This document shows, in pieces, positions 60,401 to 64,000 of a DNA stretch of 64,000 nucleotides (within the stretch, counting starts at the first letter, position 1; every line of letters starts with the position of its first letter). This stretch comes from Gordionus sp. m RMFG-2023. Taxonomy: Eukaryota > Nematomorpha > Gordioida > Chordodea > Parachordodidae. The notes below the pieces were generated by a model, which made no database searches, was not told the origin of the DNA, and worked only from the letters and a program-made list of their open reading frames with translations. The stretch spans positions 13,022,846 through 13,086,845 of the forward strand of contig NC_088779.1 in assembly GCF_954871325.1 (NCBI RefSeq). Reading direction: 5' to 3'. The translations under genes were made by a program, and so were the position numbers.

Positions 60401-61028
60401 ATTGAAGCAATTATTTCAAATGTATGTAACCCCCCCCCCCATTCACAAATCTAATGAAGCATTTGTGTAACCTCACCCTTGTAGAAGCCATATTCCAAGT
60501 TTTATTGAGTTGAATGATGACTTAAAAATTAAAATAATATATAAAAATTTATTAATAAGTTTTTTTCAAAGAAACTAATTTTTACTAAAGTATTTGCACC
60601 TATTGATATATGTTTGGAGGTTCCAAATATGCAGTATATTATAACAGGAAAAAATGATGTATAGAGTCCATAAACTGGTGGTAATGGAATAAGAGCAACA
60701 TAAGCCATGCCTATTTGAAAAATATCATTTATTAAAATTATATTATCTAACCTTGAGGAATATGCATGAAAGCAACTGTAAATCCTGCAACTATATCTCT
60801 TAACAAAAAATTTCTTACATTATAAGTTGTTAACCATGTGATACAAGGAAATATATTTGTTATTAATAGACAAAAGCAATTTTTATAACTTTTTTTGTTT
60901 ATTATATCTTTATATGATATAATCTCATTTTCAAGCTTTTCCGAGAAAGTGGGACTAGAAACTTCTGGATAGCAATCATTAAACTTTTCTCTTTGATATA
61001 TAGGCCTGTTAACCTGATAATCATTCAT
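30258..61028 (-). CDS. SLC26 (prestin/sulfate permease) family anion transporter
   Basis: Sixteen exons with matching phases: 61028-60752, 60710-60600, 48244-48042, 47962-47795, 47728-47576, 47270-47191, 46974-46827, 42887-42774, 42548-42471, 42415-42320, 42003-41897, 40767-40698, 32976-32779, 31107-30775, 30635-30561, 30431-30258. They give about 794 codons. The N-terminus has [11 protein letters not shown], the SLC26 start motif. [10 protein letters not shown]...YCIFGTSK fits the sulfate-transporter signature. [18 protein letters not shown] holds the Arg that faces the anion site. The STAS domain is complete ([35 protein letters not shown]) with a Ser/Asn-rich intervening segment in the 31107-30775 exon. 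A small in-phase exon expected after 40698 (a PGIK-type strand) was not found. Vertebrate members run 740-970 residues. Plasma-membrane exchange of anions is the family role; substrate cannot be told. Which of the SLC26A subtypes it matches is unresolved. Confidence 0.93.
30561..30635 (-). CDS. SLC26 exon ([15 protein letters not shown])
   Basis: Twenty-five codons, [20 protein letters not shown] and ETLTQ: the STAS core strand and the D..G loop. Phase 0, acceptor AAAAAG, donor GTTTTA. Confidence 0.93.
30775..31107 (-). CDS. SLC26 exon (STAS intervening sequence)
   Basis: There are 111 codons of low-complexity polar residues ([20 protein letters not shown] and onwards) ending [12 protein letters not shown]. 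The length and composition fit the variable insert found in STAS domains of animal SLC26 proteins. Several Ser/Thr sites are candidates for phosphorylation. Confidence 0.85.
31108..32778. other. SLC26 intron with a hairpin
   Basis: AT-rich apart from the inverted repeat at 32404-32505. No other feature recognised. Confidence 0.5.
32404..32505. repeat. Short inverted repeat
   Basis: CTCCTCATTCACAGTTA and its inverse TAACTGTGAATGAGG are separated by about 65 bp that are GC-richer than the surroundings. It could be a very small MITE or a structured RNA segment. Confidence 0.55.
32779..32976 (-). CDS. SLC26 exon ([16 protein letters not shown])
   Basis: Sixty-six codons after a TTCTTTCCAG acceptor. 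[20 protein letters not shown] is the STAS strand that reads P.YFAN...F...L in relatives. The rest is a polar segment entering the STAS intervening sequence. Confidence 0.9.
33500..33658. repeat. Tandem duplication, unit about 84 bp
   Basis: AAATACAAATTGATAT at 33500 and 33584 start two copies that both end near CACCGA. They differ by a few substitutions and small gaps. Confidence 0.75.
33659..35295. other. SLC26 intron, AT-rich, no feature recognised
   Basis: A short near-duplicate (ACATTATACAATC) occurs around 34735 and 34785. A minus-strand open frame at 34287-34490 has no recognisable family. The missing small SLC26 exon could lie here. Confidence 0.4.
35296..37658 (+). mobile_element. 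DNA transposon with about 490-bp terminal inverted repeats (element A)
   Basis: The ends GAATTCCATATCAAATCAAC and the inverse GGTTGATATGGAATTC are the outer part of a long inverted repeat (about 35296-35790 and 37130-37658). Inner matches include AATCTGATTAATATCGATAA and TTGATCAAATTTAACATAAA in both arms. Between the arms, on the plus strand, lies a broken transposase-like gene. The superfamily is not assigned; such long repeats are usual for Mutator-like and some other cut-and-paste elements. Target duplication not identified. Confidence 0.8.
36060..36960 (+). pseudogene. Transposase-like gene of element A, decayed
   Basis: Recognisable pieces on the plus strand, in order: [20 protein letters not shown] (Cys motif), [20 protein letters not shown] followed by [11 protein letters not shown], a piece reading FLSDGS-like at about 36590, [19 protein letters not shown], then [14 protein letters not shown] recall this series ([34 protein letters not shown]) from widespread uncharacterised animal proteins of mobile-element type. 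Several stops and shifts break it. The conserved Asp, His and Glu residues may be catalytic but that is inference. Confidence 0.65.
38205..38560. mobile_element. GC-rich-ended nonautonomous insertion within element B
   Basis: ATCAGGCCTAATATG and GGACTAGGTCGGG on the left, CGAGCCGGGGAC, GATCGGGCTAAG and TTAGGCCGGGTT on the right, with A/T runs between. Composition and motifs follow the 7008-7411 type. Ends approximate. Confidence 0.45.
38998..39518 (-). pseudogene. Transposase-like fragments of element B
   Basis: At 39225-39518 a frame reads [18 protein letters not shown] with a Cys-x-x-Cys motif. At 38998-39216 another reads [20 protein letters not shown], which matches the LKERFD...LSDGS stretch of element A's gene at about 36550-36600. 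The order and distance are shorter than in A, so an internal deletion is likely. Confidence 0.55.
40698..40767 (-). CDS. SLC26 exon (start of STAS domain)
   Basis: [20 protein letters not shown] and YPK, matching the family RP...LG.IP.T.IY.D...Y. Phase 0 end at donor GTAATG. An expected short exon after this was not found. Confidence 0.9.
41897..42003 (-). CDS. SLC26 exon ([17 protein letters not shown])
   Basis: [20 protein letters not shown], then [15 protein letters not shown], the last membrane segment. Two bases of a Lys codon remain before the donor GTTAAA. Confidence 0.93.
42320..42415 (-). CDS. SLC26 exon ([13 protein letters not shown])
   Basis: Thirty-two codons, [20 protein letters not shown] and [12 protein letters not shown]; the family has KAVLAAII.VAL.GM..Q..D....W...K.D. 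Phase 0, donor GTTAGT. Confidence 0.93.
42471..42548 (-). CDS. SLC26 exon ([15 protein letters not shown])
   Basis: Twenty-six codons, [20 protein letters not shown] and FKTLPS, a membrane span ending in the conserved LP. Phase 0. Confidence 0.9.
42774..42887 (-). CDS. SLC26 exon ([18 protein letters not shown])
   Basis: [20 protein letters not shown], then [17 protein letters not shown]. This contains the most diagnostic transporter stretch, with the binding-site Arg conserved in prestin and its relatives. Confidence 0.95.
43020..43027. repeat. Left target duplication of the 3.7-kb hAT
   Basis: CTTATAAA, repeated at 46769-46776. It fits the hAT target preference nTnnnnAn. Confidence 0.9.
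43599..44000. repeat. Diverged tandem duplication, unit about 190 bp, in the hAT 5' region
   Basis: GTCATAATCACCT...GGAAATTTATGCTACTAAAG is present at about 43600 and again at about 43785, followed in both by TATTTTTATA and AAATCTATA(A/T)TGAAATACT. It lies between the left end and the transposase. Confidence 0.7.
44308..44335. mobile_element. Possible end of another hAT
   Basis: ACCCCCCCCCCCATGCCTAT plus GCCACTG is the inverse of CAGTGGCATAGGCATGGGG, a common hAT terminus that resembles the left end at 62414. Its partner was not found within the host element. Confidence 0.4.
44464..46342 (+). pseudogene. hAT transposase with BED finger, slightly broken, with a tiny intron
   Basis: In order: a BED zinc finger ([22 protein letters not shown] and H...RFH, about 44560-44705); the RNase-H-like core with the first Asp in [11 protein letters not shown], the second in ITCDNASSN, the [17 protein letters not shown] segment and the RW motif [10 protein letters not shown]; then [25 protein letters not shown], and the C-terminal [15 protein letters not shown] bearing the Glu. 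A 39-bp GT-AG intron (45602-45640) joins KLSE to DDWTTLI in frame. Damage: a frame change after the finger, a 37-bp tandem duplication (44741-44814) of which only the second copy is read correctly, and two in-frame stops near 46111 and 46138. The start exon was not fixed. Confidence 0.9.
44741..44814 (+). repeat. 37-bp tandem duplication in the hAT transposase
   Basis: CCAAAACAAATGCTGATGAT and the next 17 bases occur twice in exact succession (44741-44777, 44778-44814). Thirty-seven is not a multiple of three, so the duplication shifts the frame. Perfect identity suggests it is recent. Confidence 0.95.
46769..46776. repeat. Right target duplication of the 3.7-kb hAT
   Basis: CTTATAAA, identical to 43020-43027. 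Confidence 0.9.
46827..46974 (-). CDS. SLC26 exon ([15 protein letters not shown])
   Basis: [49 protein letters not shown]. The donor GTTTTT is followed by the intron that carries the 3.7-kb hAT. Confidence 0.93.
47191..47270 (-). CDS. SLC26 exon (ILMGTAASY)
   Basis: [20 protein letters not shown] and VGNIPEG, matching the family V..GT..SY...L...Y.V..VG.IP.G. It ends with two bases of a Gly codon completed by the next exon. Confidence 0.92.
47576..47728 (-). CDS. SLC26 exon ([10 protein letters not shown])
   Basis: [20 protein letters not shown], then [15 protein letters not shown], corresponding to the family TN..TL..S and K..PIP.E. Acceptor AAATAAAG and donor GTATAT; 51 codons, phase 0. 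Confidence 0.9.
47795..47962 (-). CDS. SLC26 exon ([13 protein letters not shown])
   Basis: [20 protein letters not shown], then [20 protein letters not shown], very close to the family GFTTGAA.HV..SQLK.L.G. Phase 0 at both ends. Confidence 0.94.
48042..48244 (-). CDS. SLC26 exon ([10 protein letters not shown] to VGIMQ)
   Basis: Encodes [16 protein letters not shown], an extracellular loop with NYT as a possible glycosylation site, and [18 protein letters not shown]. It is separated from the preceding exon by a 12.4-kb intron. Confidence 0.93.
48245..50638. other. Start of the 12.4-kb SLC26 intron
   Basis: GGTTTAGG/GGTTAGG motifs at 48500-48560 and 48805-48910 look like hAT subterminal debris. 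49080-49520 is pyrimidine-rich with repeats of (A)AAAAGGAAAAG at its start, and 49680-49830 is purine-rich. The inverse motif CTTTTTGATT recurs at 54020-54110. No host exon recognised. Confidence 0.5.
50639..50646. repeat. Left target duplication of the second hAT
   Basis: GTAAATAT, repeated at 53374-53381; it fits nTnnnnAn. Confidence 0.9.
50647..53373 (+). mobile_element. Second hAT transposon with clear ends (2727 bp)
   Basis: The left end TAGGGCTGTGCCGAT and the right end ATCGGCACAGCCCTA are perfect 15-bp inverted repeats, with CCGATAT and GGATCGG(A/T) subterminal motifs. Exact 8-bp GTAAATAT duplications flank it. Perfect ends with a decayed gene suggest an intermediate age. It lies in the long SLC26 intron. 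Confidence 0.93.
51030..53110 (+). pseudogene. hAT (ZBED-like) transposase, decayed
   Basis: A BED finger at about 51035-51195 ([20 protein letters not shown], then IRKHLKRFH after a frame change). The core has [20 protein letters not shown] (first Asp), a degraded second-Asp stretch, [49 protein letters not shown]. The C-terminal region at 52886-53110 has [20 protein letters not shown] and [12 protein letters not shown], the hAT dimerisation motif. At least four frame changes or stops separate these parts, so it is not functional. Confidence 0.85.
53374..53381. repeat. Right target duplication of the second hAT
   Basis: GTAAATAT, identical to 50639-50646. Confidence 0.9.
53414..53665 (+). 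pseudogene. Likely hAT C-terminal fragment of an older element
   Basis: [20 protein letters not shown], then [12 protein letters not shown], fits the hAT dimerisation pattern (W....YP.L...A.........S.AG.....R). It starts 33 bp after the second hAT's right duplication, so the younger hAT probably landed in or beside an older one. A basic open frame at 50153-50359 to the left could be another piece. Confidence 0.5.
54351..55000. mobile_element. TAGAG-family nonautonomous element, decayed
   Basis: It starts with TAGAGATCTGGAAAGCCGGC at 54351, identical in its first ten bases to the inverse of the end at 7411. GCAGGCCC, CAGTCCTG, CCACCCCGCC and CCAGCCCAACCTGCCCC motifs recur up to about 55000. 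The right end is uncertain. Confidence 0.5.
55148..57146 (+). mobile_element. Decayed hAT of the same family as 1938-3195
   Basis: The left end CAGAGTTGTTAAAG and its GTATCTGTATCTAGATA subterminal motifs match the element at 1938. Transposase pieces follow on the plus strand: TCNFGKHLK (BED finger remainder, about 55960), [43 protein letters not shown], and [20 protein letters not shown]. These cover the N-terminal and central part that the 1938 copy lacks. The right end is missing, probably replaced by the element at 57147. Confidence 0.75.
55440..55655. repeat. Minisatellite, 12-bp unit TAAAAATATATA
   Basis: About sixteen nearly perfect head-to-tail units, followed by a few TAAATATATATA variants. 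It lies inside the hAT relic. The long Tyr/Ile-rich frames over it are an artefact of the repeat. Confidence 0.95.
57147..58355 (+). mobile_element. Internally deleted hAT with TAACG subterminal repeats
   Basis: It begins TAGTGCCAAAAAAGTAACGCC and ends with the inverse-like GTAGTAACGTTTAAGCACTA. Both sides hold many GTAACGAGTAAC and GGTAACGCGTT motifs. Inside are a BED finger remnant (about 57590-57690) and a C-terminal transposase frame at 57777-58064, with the catalytic core deleted. Flanking octamers do not match, so its limits or target duplication have decayed. Family shared with 6890-7847. Confidence 0.75.
57777..58064 (+). pseudogene. hAT C-terminal dimerisation frame
   Basis: Ninety-five codons open, with [35 protein letters not shown] and a leucine-rich end. 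The Glu of the ERVFS motif is intact. Uninterrupted, but the core domain that would precede it is absent. Confidence 0.8.
58356..60599. other. End of the long SLC26 intron
   Basis: A reversed end fragment with GAGTAACG and GTAACATTAC motifs lies at about 59500-59632. TCTATCTATATAAAG at about 59856 resembles the start of the 28.2-kb repeat. A C-run occurs near 60430. No host exon seen. Confidence 0.45.
60600..60710 (-). CDS. SLC26 exon with sulfate-transporter signature
   Basis: [20 protein letters not shown] and [10 protein letters not shown]. The donor GTGCAA leaves one base that joins GA from the next exon to restore Gly in SIGTYAVVS. Confidence 0.93.
60752..61028 (-). CDS. SLC26 exon with initiator Met
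   Basis: [20 protein letters not shown] opens the protein, and [15 protein letters not shown] begins the first membrane span. The donor GTTAGA leaves one base of the Gly codon. A possible non-coding upstream exon boundary (TTTTAG) lies just before the ATG. Confidence 0.93.
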
Positions 61029-62413
61029 ACCCGTGAATATCTAAAATACAGAATTCTTTCAATGCGAATAATAGAAATTAAAGTGATATCATTTCAATAA
61101 ACAGCTGATGAGCAAAATTTAAATAGGTTTTCTACAATTCTAATTATACAAGGAGAAAACACGAGATATCATGGAAAGAAAAGGGCACGAGGTTATTTTT
61201 ATTTAATACAATTTACATATTAATAAACATTATTATAAATATTATTCATAGATTAAAGAATTATGATCAAAGAAACAACAATCCTGAATTCGTTATTTTG
61301 GAAAATCTATATGATTATTTTAAAATAAGGATTATGTTAGAAATAGAAGTCGTTTTACTAATGAATGATCCTTCAATCCCTTTAAATATATAAATAAAAT
61401 AGAATTTAATTATGAATAGTTTGAAGCCATAAGTGCCAATCCTGACCTGCTAATTACTGGTGAACAACTAAGCATATTTATAGCTATCAGTTTAGGTTGT
61501 AGTGCTGTTAAACCTTCCACTTGAGTTGATTACGGCTAACCCATTACATATATCTATTATCCTTATACTGCAAGTTCTCTCGTGGACTTCAACCACGCTC
61601 CAAAGTTATCACCAATAAATGTCATTTAAAAAAAACGCGACCTAACAAACATTGTTTTTATAATCATGATGGAAACACCTAATGGACGTGGAAAATAAGG
61701 TGGCACTTAATCTCATCAAAGTACTTGGCAGGGTTAGGCAAATTTTAAGAAAATTGTATATGGATACAGATGTTTTTTTAACTTTTGTATTGATACAAGA
61801 TACTTGATATTTAAGAAAAATTTCAATAATATATACGATACAAGATCAGGGTTGCTATATCTCCCCCCATCAGCGGGAGACTCTCGCAATTTTTTAGTTT
61901 ACACGCAGACATCTCTCTCCCGCAAAACTACCGCAATTGGAAATCTCCCGCAAAAATCTACCACAATTTTTTAATTTCTCCCGCAATTATTTTTTTTAGT
62001 ATTTTAACGTTTTTAATATATAAATAATAATTTAAAGAGACATTAATTGATTATTTTTATATCTTTAAAATAAATTTTAAATATTTATTCGAAAAACATG
62101 TCTAGTTTGTAAATTTCTTTCTATCCTGTTTTATTTTTATCCAATAATAAATCATCATCATTTCATTCATATAAGTCAGTACAGGAGAGTGTATCAACAT
62201 CGATTGCAATACAAAAATATTCTCCAAAAATAATATATAATACAGATGCAACTACATTTGCGGAAATCGTATACATCTATCATGTAGTTCAACATTCACA
62301 GAGCTATATCATCACAATGTGGGTCGAATCTTTTTCTCATGATGTTTTACGACTCCAATATAAGTGCAAACCTTACTTGTGGCAGAACAAAAATGAGCAA
62401 GGCTATCACAAGT
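61029..62413. other. Upstream flank of the SLC26 gene with hAT-like ends
   Basis: Any promoter or 5' UTR lies here but no element is obvious. CAGGGTTAGGCAAATTTTAA at 61729 and CAGGGTTGCTATATCTCCC at 61847 look like hAT left ends. The latter is followed by five CTCCCGCAA(A/T)-type subterminal repeats up to about 61990. Confidence 0.45.
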
Positions 62414-62881
62414 CAGTGGCATCACTAGGGGGGGGGGGGCGCAGAGGCTCAAGCCCCCTGAAAAATTGGAATAGCCCCCTGAAGCAAAAAAATAAATTTT
62501 TCTTAATGGTTCCTTAATATCCCCTTAAACTAAAAAGAACTTTTTTTGATTGTCCCCTGTTTATTATAATTCTATTAAGTAATATATAGATAATTTTATT
62601 ATTTAAAAATTAATAAGACTATCTAAATTTTATTAGATTAGATTAATACATATAAATTATATTTTCACTATGTCAGCTTGCAATCAAATTCTTTGTTAAA
62701 AATAAAATATCAATACCATGCATAATGTTTAAATATCAATTTAGCATTAACAGTTGAAGTTTAATTGATTTTTATTAATTAAATTATTATATAACCCTAA
62801 TTAAATAAAATAAAGATTTATTAATTGAAAATTAACAAATTTAATATTGTAAGCCGAGTTTAAAATCACTATTTAAATAAA

Positions 62882-63043
62882 ATGACTTTGCGATTTAAAA
62901 ATTTAAGCATTAAAGACTTTATGAAAAAAACTAAAAATGAAAGTAGCAATAATCTTGAGGACCAAAGAAGAGGATTCAATAATAAAGCTGGTGATGAACA
63001 AAGTATATTTTATACAGTTTTTAAAATTCAAACTTTGATTTAG
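62882..63043 (+). CDS. Possible first exon of a hAT transposase
   Basis: MTLRFKNLSIKDFMKKTKNE begins an open frame of 53 codons. A GTATAT donor-like site at about 63002 could end the exon earlier, after GDEQ. The basic N-terminus with a KDF..K motif is reminiscent of ZMYM1/TTF-type hAT proteins, but the diagnostic domains would lie beyond the window. Confidence 0.35.
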   Translation: MTLRFKNLSIKDFMKKTKNESSNNLEDQRRGFNNKAGDEQSIFYTVFKIQTLI

Positions 63044-63130
63044 TTGAAAGACGATTAATTGTAGTTTTAAAAGATATAAATATTAAAAACAAAAATGTTA
63101 AAAGAAAGAAAATAGGTAAATAAATTTATA

Positions 63131-63400
63131 TATAAGTCTGTATCCAAAATGTTTTGAAAAAATTCCTTAAAATTTTCACAAATTAATAACAAATCACTTT
63201 GGACATTTAAGAAAAAATAAAAATTTATTAGTTAATTATCTATTTTAATGGAAGGTTTCTTTTTCACTTGATCATAATTGAAGTTATATGTTTTTCCTAT
63301 TTCCTCCCAAATTTGCCTAATTTCTATAGAATTTCTATTTAAGTCATTTTTCACCAGAGTATTAAACAATATTGATTTCTTTAGTTTTCAAGTTAAGCAA
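63131..63400 (-). mobile_element. Harbinger-type relic with MADF fragment (copy B)
   Basis: CCTTAAAATTTTCACAAATT at 63165 and the MADF segment (inverse of TGATCATAATTGAAGTTATA onwards, 63240-63360) repeat the two parts of copy A at about 24.0 and 24.7 kb, with some 600 bp between them deleted. The MADF fragment is truncated. Confidence 0.6.
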
Positions 63401-64000
63401 AAATTGCTTTACAATATATTTTCACCTTTCAGGAGCAGGACACTATAAATGGAAAATTTTTTTAAAATTTTTCTATTATCACATAAGGTGATGTCAAAAT
63501 ATTAGCTAAATAAAACATAGTAAATATTTTCTATATAAATAGTCAATATCTTAAAAAATCATACACTATTATTCTTTTTACATTAATTAAGATAATATTG
63601 GGTAAATTGTTTACTCAATCATTCTTTCATAATTTGATAATTATATATTTATTTGTTTATCCTAACTTAATAATAAACTATATTTTAATAAAAATGCTAA
63701 ATAAATTTAGAATAGTTTGCTTATTTATATATATTTTTGAAAAATGGACACTATAATATGGAATATTACTTTATATATATTATATTTACAAAAATAAATA
63801 CACTGAAAAGATACATTTTTAAATTAATCTTATTTAGATTCATTGAATAATGAAGAAAGTATTGTGAATGACATGATTGTAAATAATGTAAGTACAGAAG
63901 GAAAGAAAATAGGTAAAAAATTAATTTATATATAAGATATTTTATTTATAAAATAATAGAAGCACTATGTGTGGCTCAATCTGAAGATATATGTGAGATC

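Larger units (their letters stand above)
62414..64000 (+). mobile_element. Left part of a hAT running off the window
   Basis: CAGTGGCATCACTAGGGGGG is a classic hAT left terminus, and CCCCCTGA repeats follow. A plausible first coding exon lies at 62882. A MADF-bearing repeat (63131-63400) is inserted further on. The right end is outside the window, so no target duplication can be tested. Confidence 0.55.

Noticed and set aside
48245-60599. Possibility that the exons at 60.6-61.0 kb and at 48 kb belong to different genes
   Set aside because: The split codons join to give SIGTYAVVS exactly as in SLC26 proteins, and no other start or stop signal intervenes, so one gene with a 12.4-kb intron is the better model.

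Overview
The window looks like nuclear DNA of an invertebrate animal with a very AT-rich, intron-rich, transposon-rich genome. No species is named. Three host genes support this: a cytoplasmic dynein intermediate chain, a neurensin-type two-span membrane protein (a family known from animals), and an SLC26-type anion transporter. The first and third are split by GT-AG introns. The conserved exons stand out as islands of higher GC and recognisable protein in a background of A/T runs.

Layout. 1-9172, plus strand: the 3' part of a dynein intermediate chain gene. Six exons with compatible phases encode its WD40 repeats, and its introns hold hAT transposons and MITEs. 9173-11819: no gene seen. 11820-12947, minus strand: one uninterrupted neurensin-like reading frame. 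12948-30257: intergenic, with a decayed hAT, GC-rich nonautonomous ends, a MADF-domain (Harbinger-type) relic, a relatively GC-rich reverse-transcriptase-associated fossil, a MITE and two copies of a tRNA-derived repeat. 30258-61028, minus strand: an SLC26/prestin-family gene of about 30.8 kb. I could place sixteen exons from the initiator Met to the stop, covering the whole transport domain and the STAS domain with its variable insert. One expected small exon, between 32976 and 40698, was not found. 61029-64000: upstream flank and the left end of another hAT that runs off the window.

The large introns are transposon reservoirs. Two hAT elements have clear ends and 8-bp target duplications (43028-46768 and 50647-53373). 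The first is nearly whole and keeps a 39-bp intron. A third hAT (1938-3195) carries a smaller nonautonomous relative (2721-2881) inserted in the last codons of its transposase. Another MITE (7008-7411) sits inside the BED finger of a decayed hAT. Two neighbouring elements with terminal inverted repeats of roughly 300-490 bp (35296-37658 and 37689-40450) carry pieces of a transposase-like protein that I could not assign to a superfamily.

The host genes have no evident functional link: one is a motor subunit, one a vesicle or neurite membrane protein, one an anion transporter. The window's main interest is the layering of transposons inside introns and the gene models that survive around them. 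All coordinates come from reading by eye. Splice sites in the dynein and SLC26 genes were checked by codon phase, but no search or alignment program was run.
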